The position numbers and the translations under genes were made by a program. The notes beneath the pieces are model-generated. The model saw only the letters and a list, made by a program, of their open reading frames with translations, ran no database searches and had not been told where the DNA came from. Of a DNA stretch of 64,000 nucleotides, positions 35,401-47,400 are shown piece by piece. Position 1 is the stretch's first letter. Each line of letters begins with the position of its first letter. Source of the stretch: Carposina sasakii (taxonomy: Eukaryota > Arthropoda > Insecta > Lepidoptera > Carposinidae); NCBI GenBank assembly GCA_014607495.2, contig CP053172.1, positions 7,268,888 to 7,332,887 on the forward strand. The letters run 5' to 3'.

Positions 35401-38400
35401 TCTCCTTTCTTAACATAAACGGCTGTGACAGAAAGGGACAGGTAGGACTAAATTTAAGTAGGTAATAATATGCTTATTATTAGTGATGCGCCAGATCGTT
35501 AATAATAATAACCTATATCCGCGGATGCGAATAACCTAAAGATTGGTCACGCGCAGTCCCCTTTTCGTCTACTTTCCTACTATATGTACGGAAAAAAAAC
35601 CTCATTTAAACTTTTTCACCCCTTTTGTACTGTAACGTATGTAATCATAGAAATTCATATATGTATTGAAAATTGTCAACTAAGGTAAATTATCCGAAAA
35701 AGCTACGACAAAAAAGTTGCCGAAACTTTATTTTCCTGCTCTTATCCGGCCCCCTAATTACCTAATTTGCAATAGCAAAGCCGTAGCAGCGCGATCGCGG
35801 TAATCTCGAATGTGTGCGTGCGCGCAACGAGCGCTCGGCGTCCTCCCGCGCCCCGCACCTCGGCCAAGCACACAAACATTCTCAATTTCCGCTATCATAT
35901 TGCTTCGGCTCTGCTACTGCAATTTACGTAATTAGGGGGCGGGTCTTACACGGGGTCGGCGCAATATGGTTTTTTACGAAACTCAATTGCTAATTATTTG
36001 ATTTGTTTTATGGCCTGACGCCAACTTTTCTCGGGTATAGCTAAGTGACAATTTTAATAGGTACCTACTTATAATAAAATCCGTAGGTACATAAAATAAA
36101 TTCAGTGGTACAAGCCCGTGAATGAGATCGAACGTCTTCCGACTGATGAATACATTTAAATGATCACATCATAACCATTGGGCTAGCACCACAGATATCA
36201 TTGGGATAGCCATTCATTGAAGTAACTAATGAATGAGAACATAAGATGAAGTTTCAAAGTTGCGCAGATCATAGACAAGTTACGAATTAATCGTTTGTCT
36301 TAGTACGGGCATATAAAGCGACGGGATGAAAGGCATATTTTACAGAGAGCGTTGTTCGTGAATGTCGATGGTTATGTTGCGGTCAAAACTCTTAACCGGT
36401 CAAAAGTACTTTTAACTGAATAATATAGTTTTGACAGAGCAGGTTGGTCAAAAGAGGTTTCGACTAATAATTATTGGTTAATAGTGCTTTTGATTGCAAA
36501 TTTGCGGATAAAAGTTGTTATGACTGACACTCCTAGCCAAAACTAGTTTTAACTGCTAAAATATCAGTCCAAAGTACTTTAATTGTACATTAATTATATG
36601 AGCTGCAATGAGTTGCTCCTGTTTAATAAAATTTTGGTAAGCACTAAGAGGGTTAGCAATCATTTGCGGTGCATATAAAAGTACCAAAAATACTGTGTGA
36701 CCTTACCTAAATTAACTGTTTCCTTTAACGAAAGCGATTCGCCTCTGGCACATCGCCGGCCGCTTCAGCGGCACGCTCGTTTCGCTCGCTCGGCTCGTTG
36801 TTTGTCATACCCTAACCTAAGATTACTGTTGAAAAATCGGCAATTTTATAGCTATAGCTATAAAATTGCCGATTTTTCAACAAAGCGTAATCTAATTAGT
36901 CTAAACTACTTTTAACCAGCTCCACTGGGCGAAACTACTTTTGACTGTCGAAAGCATTTGGTTAAAAGTACTTTTGACTGGTTAAGAGTTTTGACTGCAA
37001 CAGATATAAAGGAAGAGGTAGACCAAAGAAGTGTTGGATGGACTGTGTGAGCGAGGATATGAATGTGCTGGGAGTGAGTAACGAAATGACGGATAATAGG
37101 GGTGAATGGAAGAAGAGAACACATTGCGTCGGCCCCAAGTAAATGGAACAGGAGGGCAATCGCGCAAAATGACAACGTTTATAACCTTTTAACGGAACGT
37201 GTTTGGTAATGGTTTAGTTTTGGTTTGGTTGTTCATTTGACAGCGTTTCAGAAATTTTTAACGTCTATCTTTGGCTCTAAACGTTGTCAAAATTTGGCGC
37301 GATACGAAATGTGCATAAAATAACGTTTTTGGTTGTGGTTTAGCTTCGGTAAATACGTCAAAATTAAATACGTCTTTTGCGCGATTGCCCTGCAGGGCAG
37401 GAAACTGATGAGTATAGAGAACTAACCTGGTTTCTTCCTCTCGTTCTGTTCCGTATTCTGTTTTGCCGGCTTTTTTTTCTCCACAAGCTTTCCAGAGCGT
37501 CGTCTCGTCATTTCCGGCGGTAAGTACTCTTCGTCGTCTTCATCGTTTTTACTTTTTCTAAAACGACCTTTAGGTTTTTCTGAAATGGGATTTCATATTA
37601 TAAAACAAAGTAGCTCCCCGCTGTCTATATGTCCCTATGTACTTACCTATGCTTAGATGTTTGAAAATACGCAATTACGGATTTTAATGCGGTTTTTACA
37701 AGCAATGTATGTTTGTTCGGGTGAAATCTTACAACTCAATTTTAAGGCACTTGCCCTCAACCGATTGGGCTGAAATTTGGTGAGCACGTTCAGTTCGGAT
37801 GACAATGCATGATTAACAGTGTGACGTCATTTTAAATCCAACATGGCGGCATTTAAATAAAAGCTTGTTTTTAAAAAGGGTTTTTTATTTTTAAATAGAG
37901 TGAATCAAGAGAAAGGTTTATATGTAGGTATAACTAGGAACCCGCCCCGGTTTCGCATGGGTGTAATGCCCCCTCACGCGGGCGGACCGCTAGTTCCCTA
38001 TAAATAACAACAACAGCAGCGTATAATGTACCTACCCAGGGCCGGATTTAGGGGAGGGCAACCGGGGCAAAAGCCCAGGGCCTCCACAATAGAGATTTCG
38101 GAAAAAAATAATCTTTCAAATTCCAACTGGTAAACAATAGTTGTAGCGTATTCGCGTAATTTTAATGTTTTATTATTTAGTTGTGTATATTTGATTAAAT
38201 ACTCTTTCGAAGTTCTTTCACCTAGCTGGCATGCGTGACGTCACATGCACATTTGAATTTTGAATTCGAAGTAATAAAGATTGTATCTGGAGCTCGTGCG
38301 CTGAGCGTCCCTTTGTTTTATTAATTTACAAAATAATTAATTACCGATTGCTTTTGTTGTGTGCAAGCAATATTGCGAAGTAGTTAAATTTATACATGCA

Positions 38401-41400
38401 ATTCCTGTGTGGAGACCAAGACCAAGTGCTGCGAAGGGTCAATGTGGTAAGGGAGCGCTCCCGTGAAGAAAGATCTTCGGGGGCACACCAGGGTAAGGTT
38501 TTGCATGTTATTCTCTTAAAATATACAGTCCACTTCTAAGCTAACGATTACCGTACAATAGTAGACATCTTTTCAGATAGTTCTCGTTTCCGATTATATT
38601 TATACAGGGTATTTTTTGGTCGTCAACGTTTTTGAATACCACGCATTCTCCTCATCATCACGAAATTTTTCTCTACTGGAAGCATACCTGGGGATCTGCT
38701 TGGTTTCCAAGATAAGGTCTAAATTATTTATTGGCAGAAATGCATGTAGGCATGACTAACAAACATCTTTCCCGAAGAAACGTTAGTTAAATTCCAAACA
38801 TTTCCTATATTTGGAAAATCCAAGGCAAAAGTTACAGCGCGCGGTGAGTAATGCTACGAGTAGGTCTACTCTAGCTTCTTTGTTGCCGCGCGAAGGCACA
38901 CTCCGCTAACCTAGAAACCTACACTAGGCTACACTGGCAGCAACAACCAACACGAAAAATCCAGCTAAGACAAAACTACTACTTTGTTACTAACACAAAA
39001 AAGTTAGTTTTTATTATTAATTAAGTAGGTACCTACCTACATTTACGTGCATCGTATCTTAGTGGAAAGAGTTCGAGGACACACAAATGAGAGAGTGCAC
39101 AATACCTACTAGGTATGACAGGAACGTGGTTCGCAGCGATCAGCTGATTACCCGGTCGGGCTCTTGCCGGCTATCGATCGAGACTTCTCCAGTTTCCAGT
39201 GTCTATTTCTTACTAATCGCTCATAACATACCTTTTCTAGGGCAAAAATCACAATCCCAAACTTCTTCATCAATAACTTCTTCAAGTTTAATAAAATGAC
39301 GAAGTCACACATAACATAAATAACGGAAAATTAATTATAAACAGTAAACACCATTGTCAAAATTAACGTAACAACAATAAATTCTTCGTCGGTATTAGCA
39401 TTTAGGTAACGAAATTCGAAAGCTATCACGCTACAGACGGTGGCACGTGTAAAGCTGCCCGCCCTTGAACCCGTGCACGCATGTCGACCGACCGCTAGTA
39501 TGATTTTAGCAGCGAGCGGCAGTGTTGGCAACCTAGAATGATGCGCTGATCGTACCAGGGGCGTAAAAAAGAAACTCGTACCTGACGAAAAATTAGGGTC
39601 GTATACTTTTGAATGACATAAAAAAACGTCTTATTACATAAAACTAGACTTTTAAATCATTTACAGCCCTGAGAAGTCCACTGTTGGACCATAGGACTTC
39701 AAACTCCACTCCGACCGGTCGGAAGCTAAAAAGCCTGCATCCAACCGACGCCCGCAACCTTGTAACCAGGTCATCCGTCCACCTCGCGGGTGGCCTTCCC
39801 ACGCTGCGCTTGCCGATACTTAATATCCACTCTAGAACTTTCCGACTCCATCGGCCATCAGTTCTTCGAGCTATTTGCCCATTTGCCAACTTCAGCTTGC
39901 TGGACCGTTCAGCTATGTCGGTGATCTTTAACAAAGTGCGGATCTCCTCTTTAACTGATTTCACGCAGAGAGATCCCAAGCATAGCTCTCTCCATCGCTC
40001 GCTGATATAGATATTATCACTTATTTTGCGCTTGAAGCCGCTCGTCATGTCCTTTTTCGAATTTTATGCACAGCCTAGGTAATTGCGTAGTGTTGATGGA
40101 CGCGCGCGACTGGCAAAGCCACACACACAAAGTTGATCAGCGATTGTTAAAAATGAACAATACGGTGACAAAATAGTAGGCAGCGGTAATGCAAGAATTA
40201 TATTTCTTATCTATATATGAGTGAACGAAACTATCGAAATCCATTACAAACTAATGACTTAGTCGTGGGTCCAAGTTTTGAAAACATTTGGGAAATTCGA
40301 AACATTATCGTACATACGATAATGAATCGTTTGGCTGGCATCGACTACAATTATCGTACGGTTGCCAACACTGGCGAGCGGTATCTTTGATACCAGTGTT
40401 GGCAACCTAGAATGATGCGCTGATCGTACCAGGGGCGTATTATCGTATGACGAAAAATTATGTATACTTTGTGAACGACATAAAGTATTAAGGTATTAAT
40501 AAAAATAGATATTATTATTTAACTTATAGTTTGAGCCGCTCGTCATGTCCTTTTTCGAATTTTATGATTTTCACATGGGTACATTGCGTACAAATGGCGC
40601 GAAAATTTGTGTGTTTCAAAAGTTTTACAAAAATAAAATGGCTCCAAAGTTGATCAGTCGATTATTAAATTTATTCATGAACACATAAAATTGACAAAAT
40701 ATGTAATAGTTCAACGAGATATATATTTATATATTTCTTATCTATATATGAAGTGAACGGTTCGAAAATTTTTTGTGTACGATTAAATCGTACATCGTAC
40801 GCTGGTATGAAATTATCGTGCATGTACGATAATTATCGTACGGTTGCCAACACTGTTGTCAATGCGTTGTGGACTTAAATAGATGCTAGTTTATACAGGC
40901 TGATTTTTGGTCGTCAACGTTCCCGAAAACTACGTATTCCTCGGGACTGATGTTCAATGCATTCGTTGATATCGTGCGTTTAGTTAGGTTCAATCACTTG
41001 GAAGCATACCTGGGAAGTGTCTGGTTTTCAAAATATTAGGGTCCAAAGTTGATGCTTAAGATAGACTGCATTTTGTCTGCATGAATGCACCTGACTAAGA
41101 TTAGGTTTAGGTTTAAGTGTGAATGCGCGGAATCGACCCTATTATCTACCTAAATATCATAAGATTTCTATTCAAAATAGCAAAGCATAATTACAGCGCA
41201 TTACGCGTTAAATATCTGCTACTTACTCTAGTCTATAAAAAAAACTAACATAAACACTGGACACTATACATTTCGCCGATCAAAGTACTTAATAAAAAAA
41301 GTAAAGTTTCAAAAAGCAAGTTTACAATAGTTCCTGATTTCGAAAATTCAGTGAACCAGATGGTCATACACATACTAACTAGCGCCATCATCCATCAAAA

Positions 41401-44400
41401 CTATGGTGAATCGTACTCTAGTATGTGATTTAATAGAGTACGTACCCTTAGTACTAAGGGTGGCTTTGTTTTTAATTAACGAAAAAACACCATGTATACC
41501 TAAGGTTTTCATCATTACCATCTCAGGAGTAACTTATCTCAAACTCGTCAATAAGTATCGACAAGTTAGCCCTACACCTACCTACATAAAATTCCATCGA
41601 CTATCAATTGCACAAAAGTATTGTCCCCTAACTCCTAACCGTTAAATTGTATGGGAAGTTAAAATGTAATGTTAGCTGTGACCATCAGCACAGCAGCATG
41701 AGAGTTATAGATTCAAGGTATACGGCTGACATGCAACAAGTTAGCCCTACATGGGAGTCTACTTAATATAGTTTCCACCGACCAATTGCAGGATTTAGAA
41801 GTTCTCCCATACTCCTAAACCGTTAATGGGGAGTATCTGTAGCTTTCATCATCATTGGCTATAGCGGCATCATAGAAGAGATCTGACTTTAACCCTAACT
41901 AACACGTTTGCCCTACATACTAATAAATAGTTTCCATCGACCAATTGCAGTACTATGGAGTTCTGTAGCTTCATCATCAGCACAGCAGCATCAGATGTTG
42001 ATTCAAGTAACACGTTAGCCCTACATAGTACTAAATAGTTTTTATAAAATGAGTACACATCGAAACCACGTGATTTGCTGTACTGTCTCCCAACTCCTAA
42101 CGTGCGCTGTGTCCTTGTCTTGAAGCATATGTAGTCTGTAGCTTGAAGAAATAATTATTTTTATCAGTTCAGTCACAGGAGATGCGCGCATGCATATCCA
42201 GATTGTTTTTTTGCGAAATAAGTAGTAATAACGTGCAAGCCCTACACATTAATTTTGTAATTTGCTTATTTTATAGTAATAGTATGTGTGTTTTTCATGT
42301 TCGACCATTATTTGTTTTGCTGTACTGTACGGAAATCCCAACAGAATCCTGAAAGTAACAAAGGAACCGTTAAGATTTGAGTGATCTGTAGTGCTTCATC
42401 ATCATTGTGAATACACAGCAGCATCAGATGTTGATTCAAGTGGTAACACAGGACACAAAAGTGCAGCAGCATTTAAGCCTTATATACATTTTAAGTAGGT
42501 AATTACGTTGGTAAGTTTATGTCTAGTTTTCATCGAAGTTGTTGACGAGTATGTTTACCTGCGACAGACGGTCAAACTGTCTCCCAACTCCTAACGAGTT
42601 AAGGAGGTAAATCGGCGAATCCAACTCGGCTGGGCAGCGTTCGGGAAGCTACTAAGCTTATTTGTGTCCAAGCACAGCAGCATCAGATGTTGATTCAAGT
42701 AACCAGTGCGTTAGCCTAACTATGTGCCTCATATCTACAGCGAGCGATGGAGAGAGCTAGTCTCTCTGCGTGATCGAATCAGACCAATGAGGAGATCCGC
42801 AGACGTACAAAGATCACTACATTGCTCAACGGTCCAGCAAGCTGAAGTGGCTCCTCGAAGAACTGATGGCCGATGGAGTCGGAAGGAGTTCTGTAGCTTC
42901 ATCATCACGTATCGGCAAATGCAGCATTAGATGTTGGCCAAGCTAGGTCGCGGGCGTCGGTTGGATGCAGGCTGCTTCCGACCGGTCATATACCTGATGT
43001 ACAGAGGGCATGATTACGTAACAAAAGCACCATGTGTGCATACAATTTTCGGTGCGGTTTCGCCCTTGCCCCATTTCTCCTGGACGTTTCGTAGCCATCA
43101 TCAGTATTATCCTTGCTACCGATTGAATAAAAAAAATGGACCCCAAAAATTAAACTCGTTTCCCAGCATTTTTATTTTCATAAACTAACTTTATTTGATG
43201 TGCAGAATACGTACCTCTTATATACGTTTGGCACAAAAAAATACCCTGTATAGGTAGACATGTTAAATACTAAGGGGACTCTATCAGAACAAAAAAAAAA
43301 TTTTGAATAAATTGATCCATTTGGGACAAGGGGCCTCCGCTCCTTTGTTGCCCCAAGGTCTCCGGACCTCTAAATCCGGCCCTGTACCTACTTATATTGG
43401 TGCATCTCCTTCCGTGCATGTCGTAAGAGTCGAGTAAGGAACTCAGGGGCGATCTCTCAGGCGATCAGCTAACAATTTGTCGCTGATCTTTTGACCGCTC
43501 GCTATGCTAGGTATAGGTATCTGAATTTAACTTACCAGCTACATCCTCTTCCTTTCCGCTAGTATGATCTTCATCGGAATCTATAATAAAAAAGAAACAC
43601 GCCTTTAGGCCCGAAACATATGGTCCCGTTGCGACGACGCGCCGCAACGCTAAGGTCTTGTACACAAAACTACGATGCTCGCACGTCGCGTCGCAAGAAT
43701 TTGCGAATTGATTCGCATCGCCTACCTTCTCGATTGGTCACCTTAATCGTGTAAGGGAGACGCCTTACCGCACGAAATCGCATCGCAGCAATTCGTGTCG
43801 CAATCGTAGTTTTCTGTACGAGCCCTAAAATCGGCAGTTTGCGTTGCAACGTAAAGAGCGTTTTATGGTTAGAGTTCCTATTGATTTTTGATTGTGTATA
43901 GACGTGCCTCTGCAATGGATCGTCGTAAGAAACTTATTGCTTATTTGTTGTTAAGAAGACAATTACTCTGTTTTAAATATACGACAAAGAAGATATGTAC
44001 TGGATGCATCCATTTAATATTTTACATGTACGACGTCATAACGTTGGAATATGCACCGCGGTGGTGTTTCCCCGGAGAGACGAAGTATCAGGTTGCCGCT
44101 CGTTAACTTACCATTGGTTTTCTTGTCCGTTTCTATATACTCTTCCTCCATACTATCTGTATATAAAAGATGAAGATTACGTTTACTTTTACAATAAGCA
44201 TGATTCACTACGGGTGCGCCCACCACCGGGCCCTACGCCCTCCACTGGCCCTCGGATCTGATAACTCATATAACTGCGAAAACAAGTGTGGCGTTTGGAA
44301 CGCGGCCCAAAATTATTGGGTGCGTGCGCCACTTTCTCTTTCGGGACCTCGAGCGCGGCTTTTTTCACCACATTCTGCGGCGCGACGTTAGACCGAGGGT

Positions 44401-47400
44401 TCGTGTATATAGCACTTAAAGAAAATGGAAAAAAATCTTCACCCGAGTGGGAATCGAACCCACGACCACTGCAAACCGTGCCAGCCGCTATAACCACTAA
44501 GCCACCGGGTCAATTATTCGTATGACGAATTTTACCATCTCTTTTCTAAATTACATATTGGCAACGTTATTCTTCATCCCGGTAGCTATACACTAGCCAA
44601 ATCTCGAATAAGGTAAATTTATAAAAACACTTCTCCATTAATATAATCCGTTAGTAATATATAAATAAACAAAATAAATAAATATTCACACACTACACAA
44701 CACATTAACCTAGTCCCACATTAAGATCCCTAAGGTCTTGTGTCGTGGGTACTAAGCAACGGTATATAAATACATAGATAAGTATAGAAACAGCCATGAC
44801 TCGGAAACAAACATCGATATTCATCATATCAATGTTTGCACCTACCGGGATTCGAACCCAGGACCTACGGCGTCGCAGGCAGGGTCACTACCTACTAGCT
44901 AGACCAATCGGCCGTCAATTATTATACCTATATTATTAACATTATACCTACGCAACACCGTGTACTCTTTAATACATCCCACATACGAGTTGGCTTCAGT
45001 AAGGGACCCATGCGCCTCATCCGCAGCGCCTTCATTCCCAAACAAGCACTTGCACTACCTACAATCGCCACGAGAAACCAGATCCGAGCTCCTACCCTAG
45101 GGTGTAGGGCCCGGTGGTGGGCGCACCCATAGTGAATGTTTGAACTACCGAATTGTAACGCCTAATACAAATTCATTTATAAAAAAAGCATGATGACTAT
45201 ACGTTCTCCTCACTAATGTTAACGCCCGCGAATCAGGACTAGAGACGAATTTCTGGATCTGGTAGGGCGTAAACTAGTCACATTTTTTTTATTTGTTAGT
45301 CTAGCTAGCTAGTCCCGCGTTGTAAGGGGTGAGCCTACCGCCGAATTTCGGGCACAAATACAACATTCTAGCGACCGGTAACGAATCCAATAGGAAATGT
45401 TGCGAGTCATTAGGTATTACATAAGGAAGGTTGGAAGGGGAAGACCTCGCCGGATCTTCACCGATCAAATTGGTGAAATTCTAAGTTGAGTGCCTACCCC
45501 GCCTACGGGTATGACGTCATTTTCGTTGGGAACTAGTGATAGCCGATACCAATTTGACAGTCATCGTTCATAATTTTAGTTCATTATAACCATGGAGAAG
45601 AAATAAAAAAGGAGTAGCGGCTAAGTATATTTTCATACAAAAATAGTGTGCCGCGGAGCGGGGGTGAAGTATGGGACGAGGGGAGCATTGAACACTGTAG
45701 CCCTGCCCATTTACATAGAAACCACCTTGTAGTGACTAGTCAAACTACTTGCTCATTATCAATATGGTTCAAGATTGTTTTACTAGTGCAATTACTCATC
45801 GCTAGATGGCAATATTATACCACGTATATTAGTAAAAAAGTACCCTGATAAAAGCGCTAGTGTATTTGTAATTTTAATACGGTTACAATTTCGGAGCACA
45901 AGCGTGTGGTTACAGCTACTGCGTTACACTGGCGCTGAAGCTCCGCCCCTATCATGATGTCATGGCCTCACCATTGCCACACGACTCAGTTCATAGTCCC
46001 ACCTCCTCTTTTATACCTTCTTCATGATTGTAACTGTCAAAAAAGACAGCAAATAGCCCTGCAGGTCAAGAGTACCCTAAACCGACGAGCGTGCATTAAG
46101 AATATCATGAAAGTAGATGAAGCGAAAGAGGTGTGTCAGGATCGTAGCAAATGGAGATCCGTGATCTCTGCCTACCTCGCAGGGAAAGAGGCGTGATTTT
46201 TATGTATGTATGTATTACATTAGCGTCAGAGCCTCGTCCGTTAAATAGCAGGGTGCACCACCACGGGCAGGTGAGGTTGATGAGGGTCCTAATGTATTAG
46301 TCAAACTCACTTAGAGTTAAGCACTACAGAATTTTCACCCTAAAAAAGGGGTAAACATAGAAATCTACGTGGACAGAGTTGCGGGCGTCCACTATTTATT
46401 TAATTATTATTATAAAGATGTATAGTACAAATTTGCATTAGTCTATGCCCTGCAAAACTGTTTCAACAGTTTCTCTGCAGGAGTGGAGTCTCTTTTAACA
46501 TATTTATAATTACATAATTATTTACTTCAGATTGTCTTCAGCCTATTGCAGTTCACCGCTAAACATAGGCCTACTTCGGGGCATGCCACAAGACTACTGC
46601 CATTGGGGGGTTTTGCCCATAGTCACAGCGCTTTGACCGCAGTGTGATTTTCGGACTATGTTGTCAGCTCGGAGGCGCTGCTGCCCACCTCCCGGAAACC
46701 CTTAATCGCCTCGTACGATACCCACGGGCAGGCATGGGGTGGTACAAACTAGTTAGTTAGCTGTATTTTTGAACCTTACCGTCTTTCTCCACCTTTGGTT
46801 CACACACCACATCATCACTGGGTACAGTAGGTTCTGAAAAAAAAAGCACTTTTAACCACGAGAGTACCCAAGGGAAATTAGTAAGTGTTAATTTACTGTT
46901 TTGTAAAGCTTGTGATCTTGTGTCTTCTATACATATAATACAAATGTAACGGATCGCTGTCTGTACATGGAAGATATATGAGAAAAAAAATCCAAAAACC
47001 CGACTACTTAAAAAGAACCAAACAATGTACATAATAAAAAAAACTGAAAAGAAAAAAACAAGCACTTAGATGTCCGGAGGTCTAGAATTCTATAATATTA
47101 TTATGGAATGAATACTATTGAATAACATAAAATATTTTCTAATGATGGTAACATAACAACTGAACAGCCAGGCTCCATTAAAAATTAGCTTGGCTGTCGG
47201 ATAATGGATCCCGATACATAGGCTGTTAAACACAATACCACTCTTTTGCGTCGCGCAGTCGGGTAAAAATATTATAGGAGATCTTTATTAACGCAATAGT
47301 ATCCAAAATAATGACTTTTTGTATTAACGTCTGTTTGTCTGTGCGTTTGTGCACGCTAATCTCAGCAACGGCTGAACCGATTTCGATGCAGTTTTCAGGA

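Larger units (their letters stand above)
36290..37165 (+). mobile_element. LINE C-terminal fragment split by a TIR element
   Basis: The two halves (36290-36375 and 37002-37165) join to give the same protein words as 19395-19700 (RDERHILQR, GRGRPKKCWMDCV). The interruption at 36376-37001 is a separate element. Confidence 0.65.
38037..43384. mobile_element. 5.3-kb insertion with hAT-type ends, heavily nested
   Basis: Ends CAGGGCCGGATTTAGGGG and CTCTAAATCCGGCCCTG are inverted repeats. Flanks TACCTACC (38029-38036) and TACCTACT (43385-43392) fit an 8-bp duplication with one mismatch. No transposase frame remains. Inside lie two CAGTGTTGGCAACC MITEs, an RTE fragment, family M copies and a reiterated block at 41.5-42.7 kb. 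Confidence 0.55.

Noticed and set aside
39690..40010. 108-codon plus-strand frame
   Set aside because: It is antisense to an RTE fragment inserted in a hAT-type MITE.
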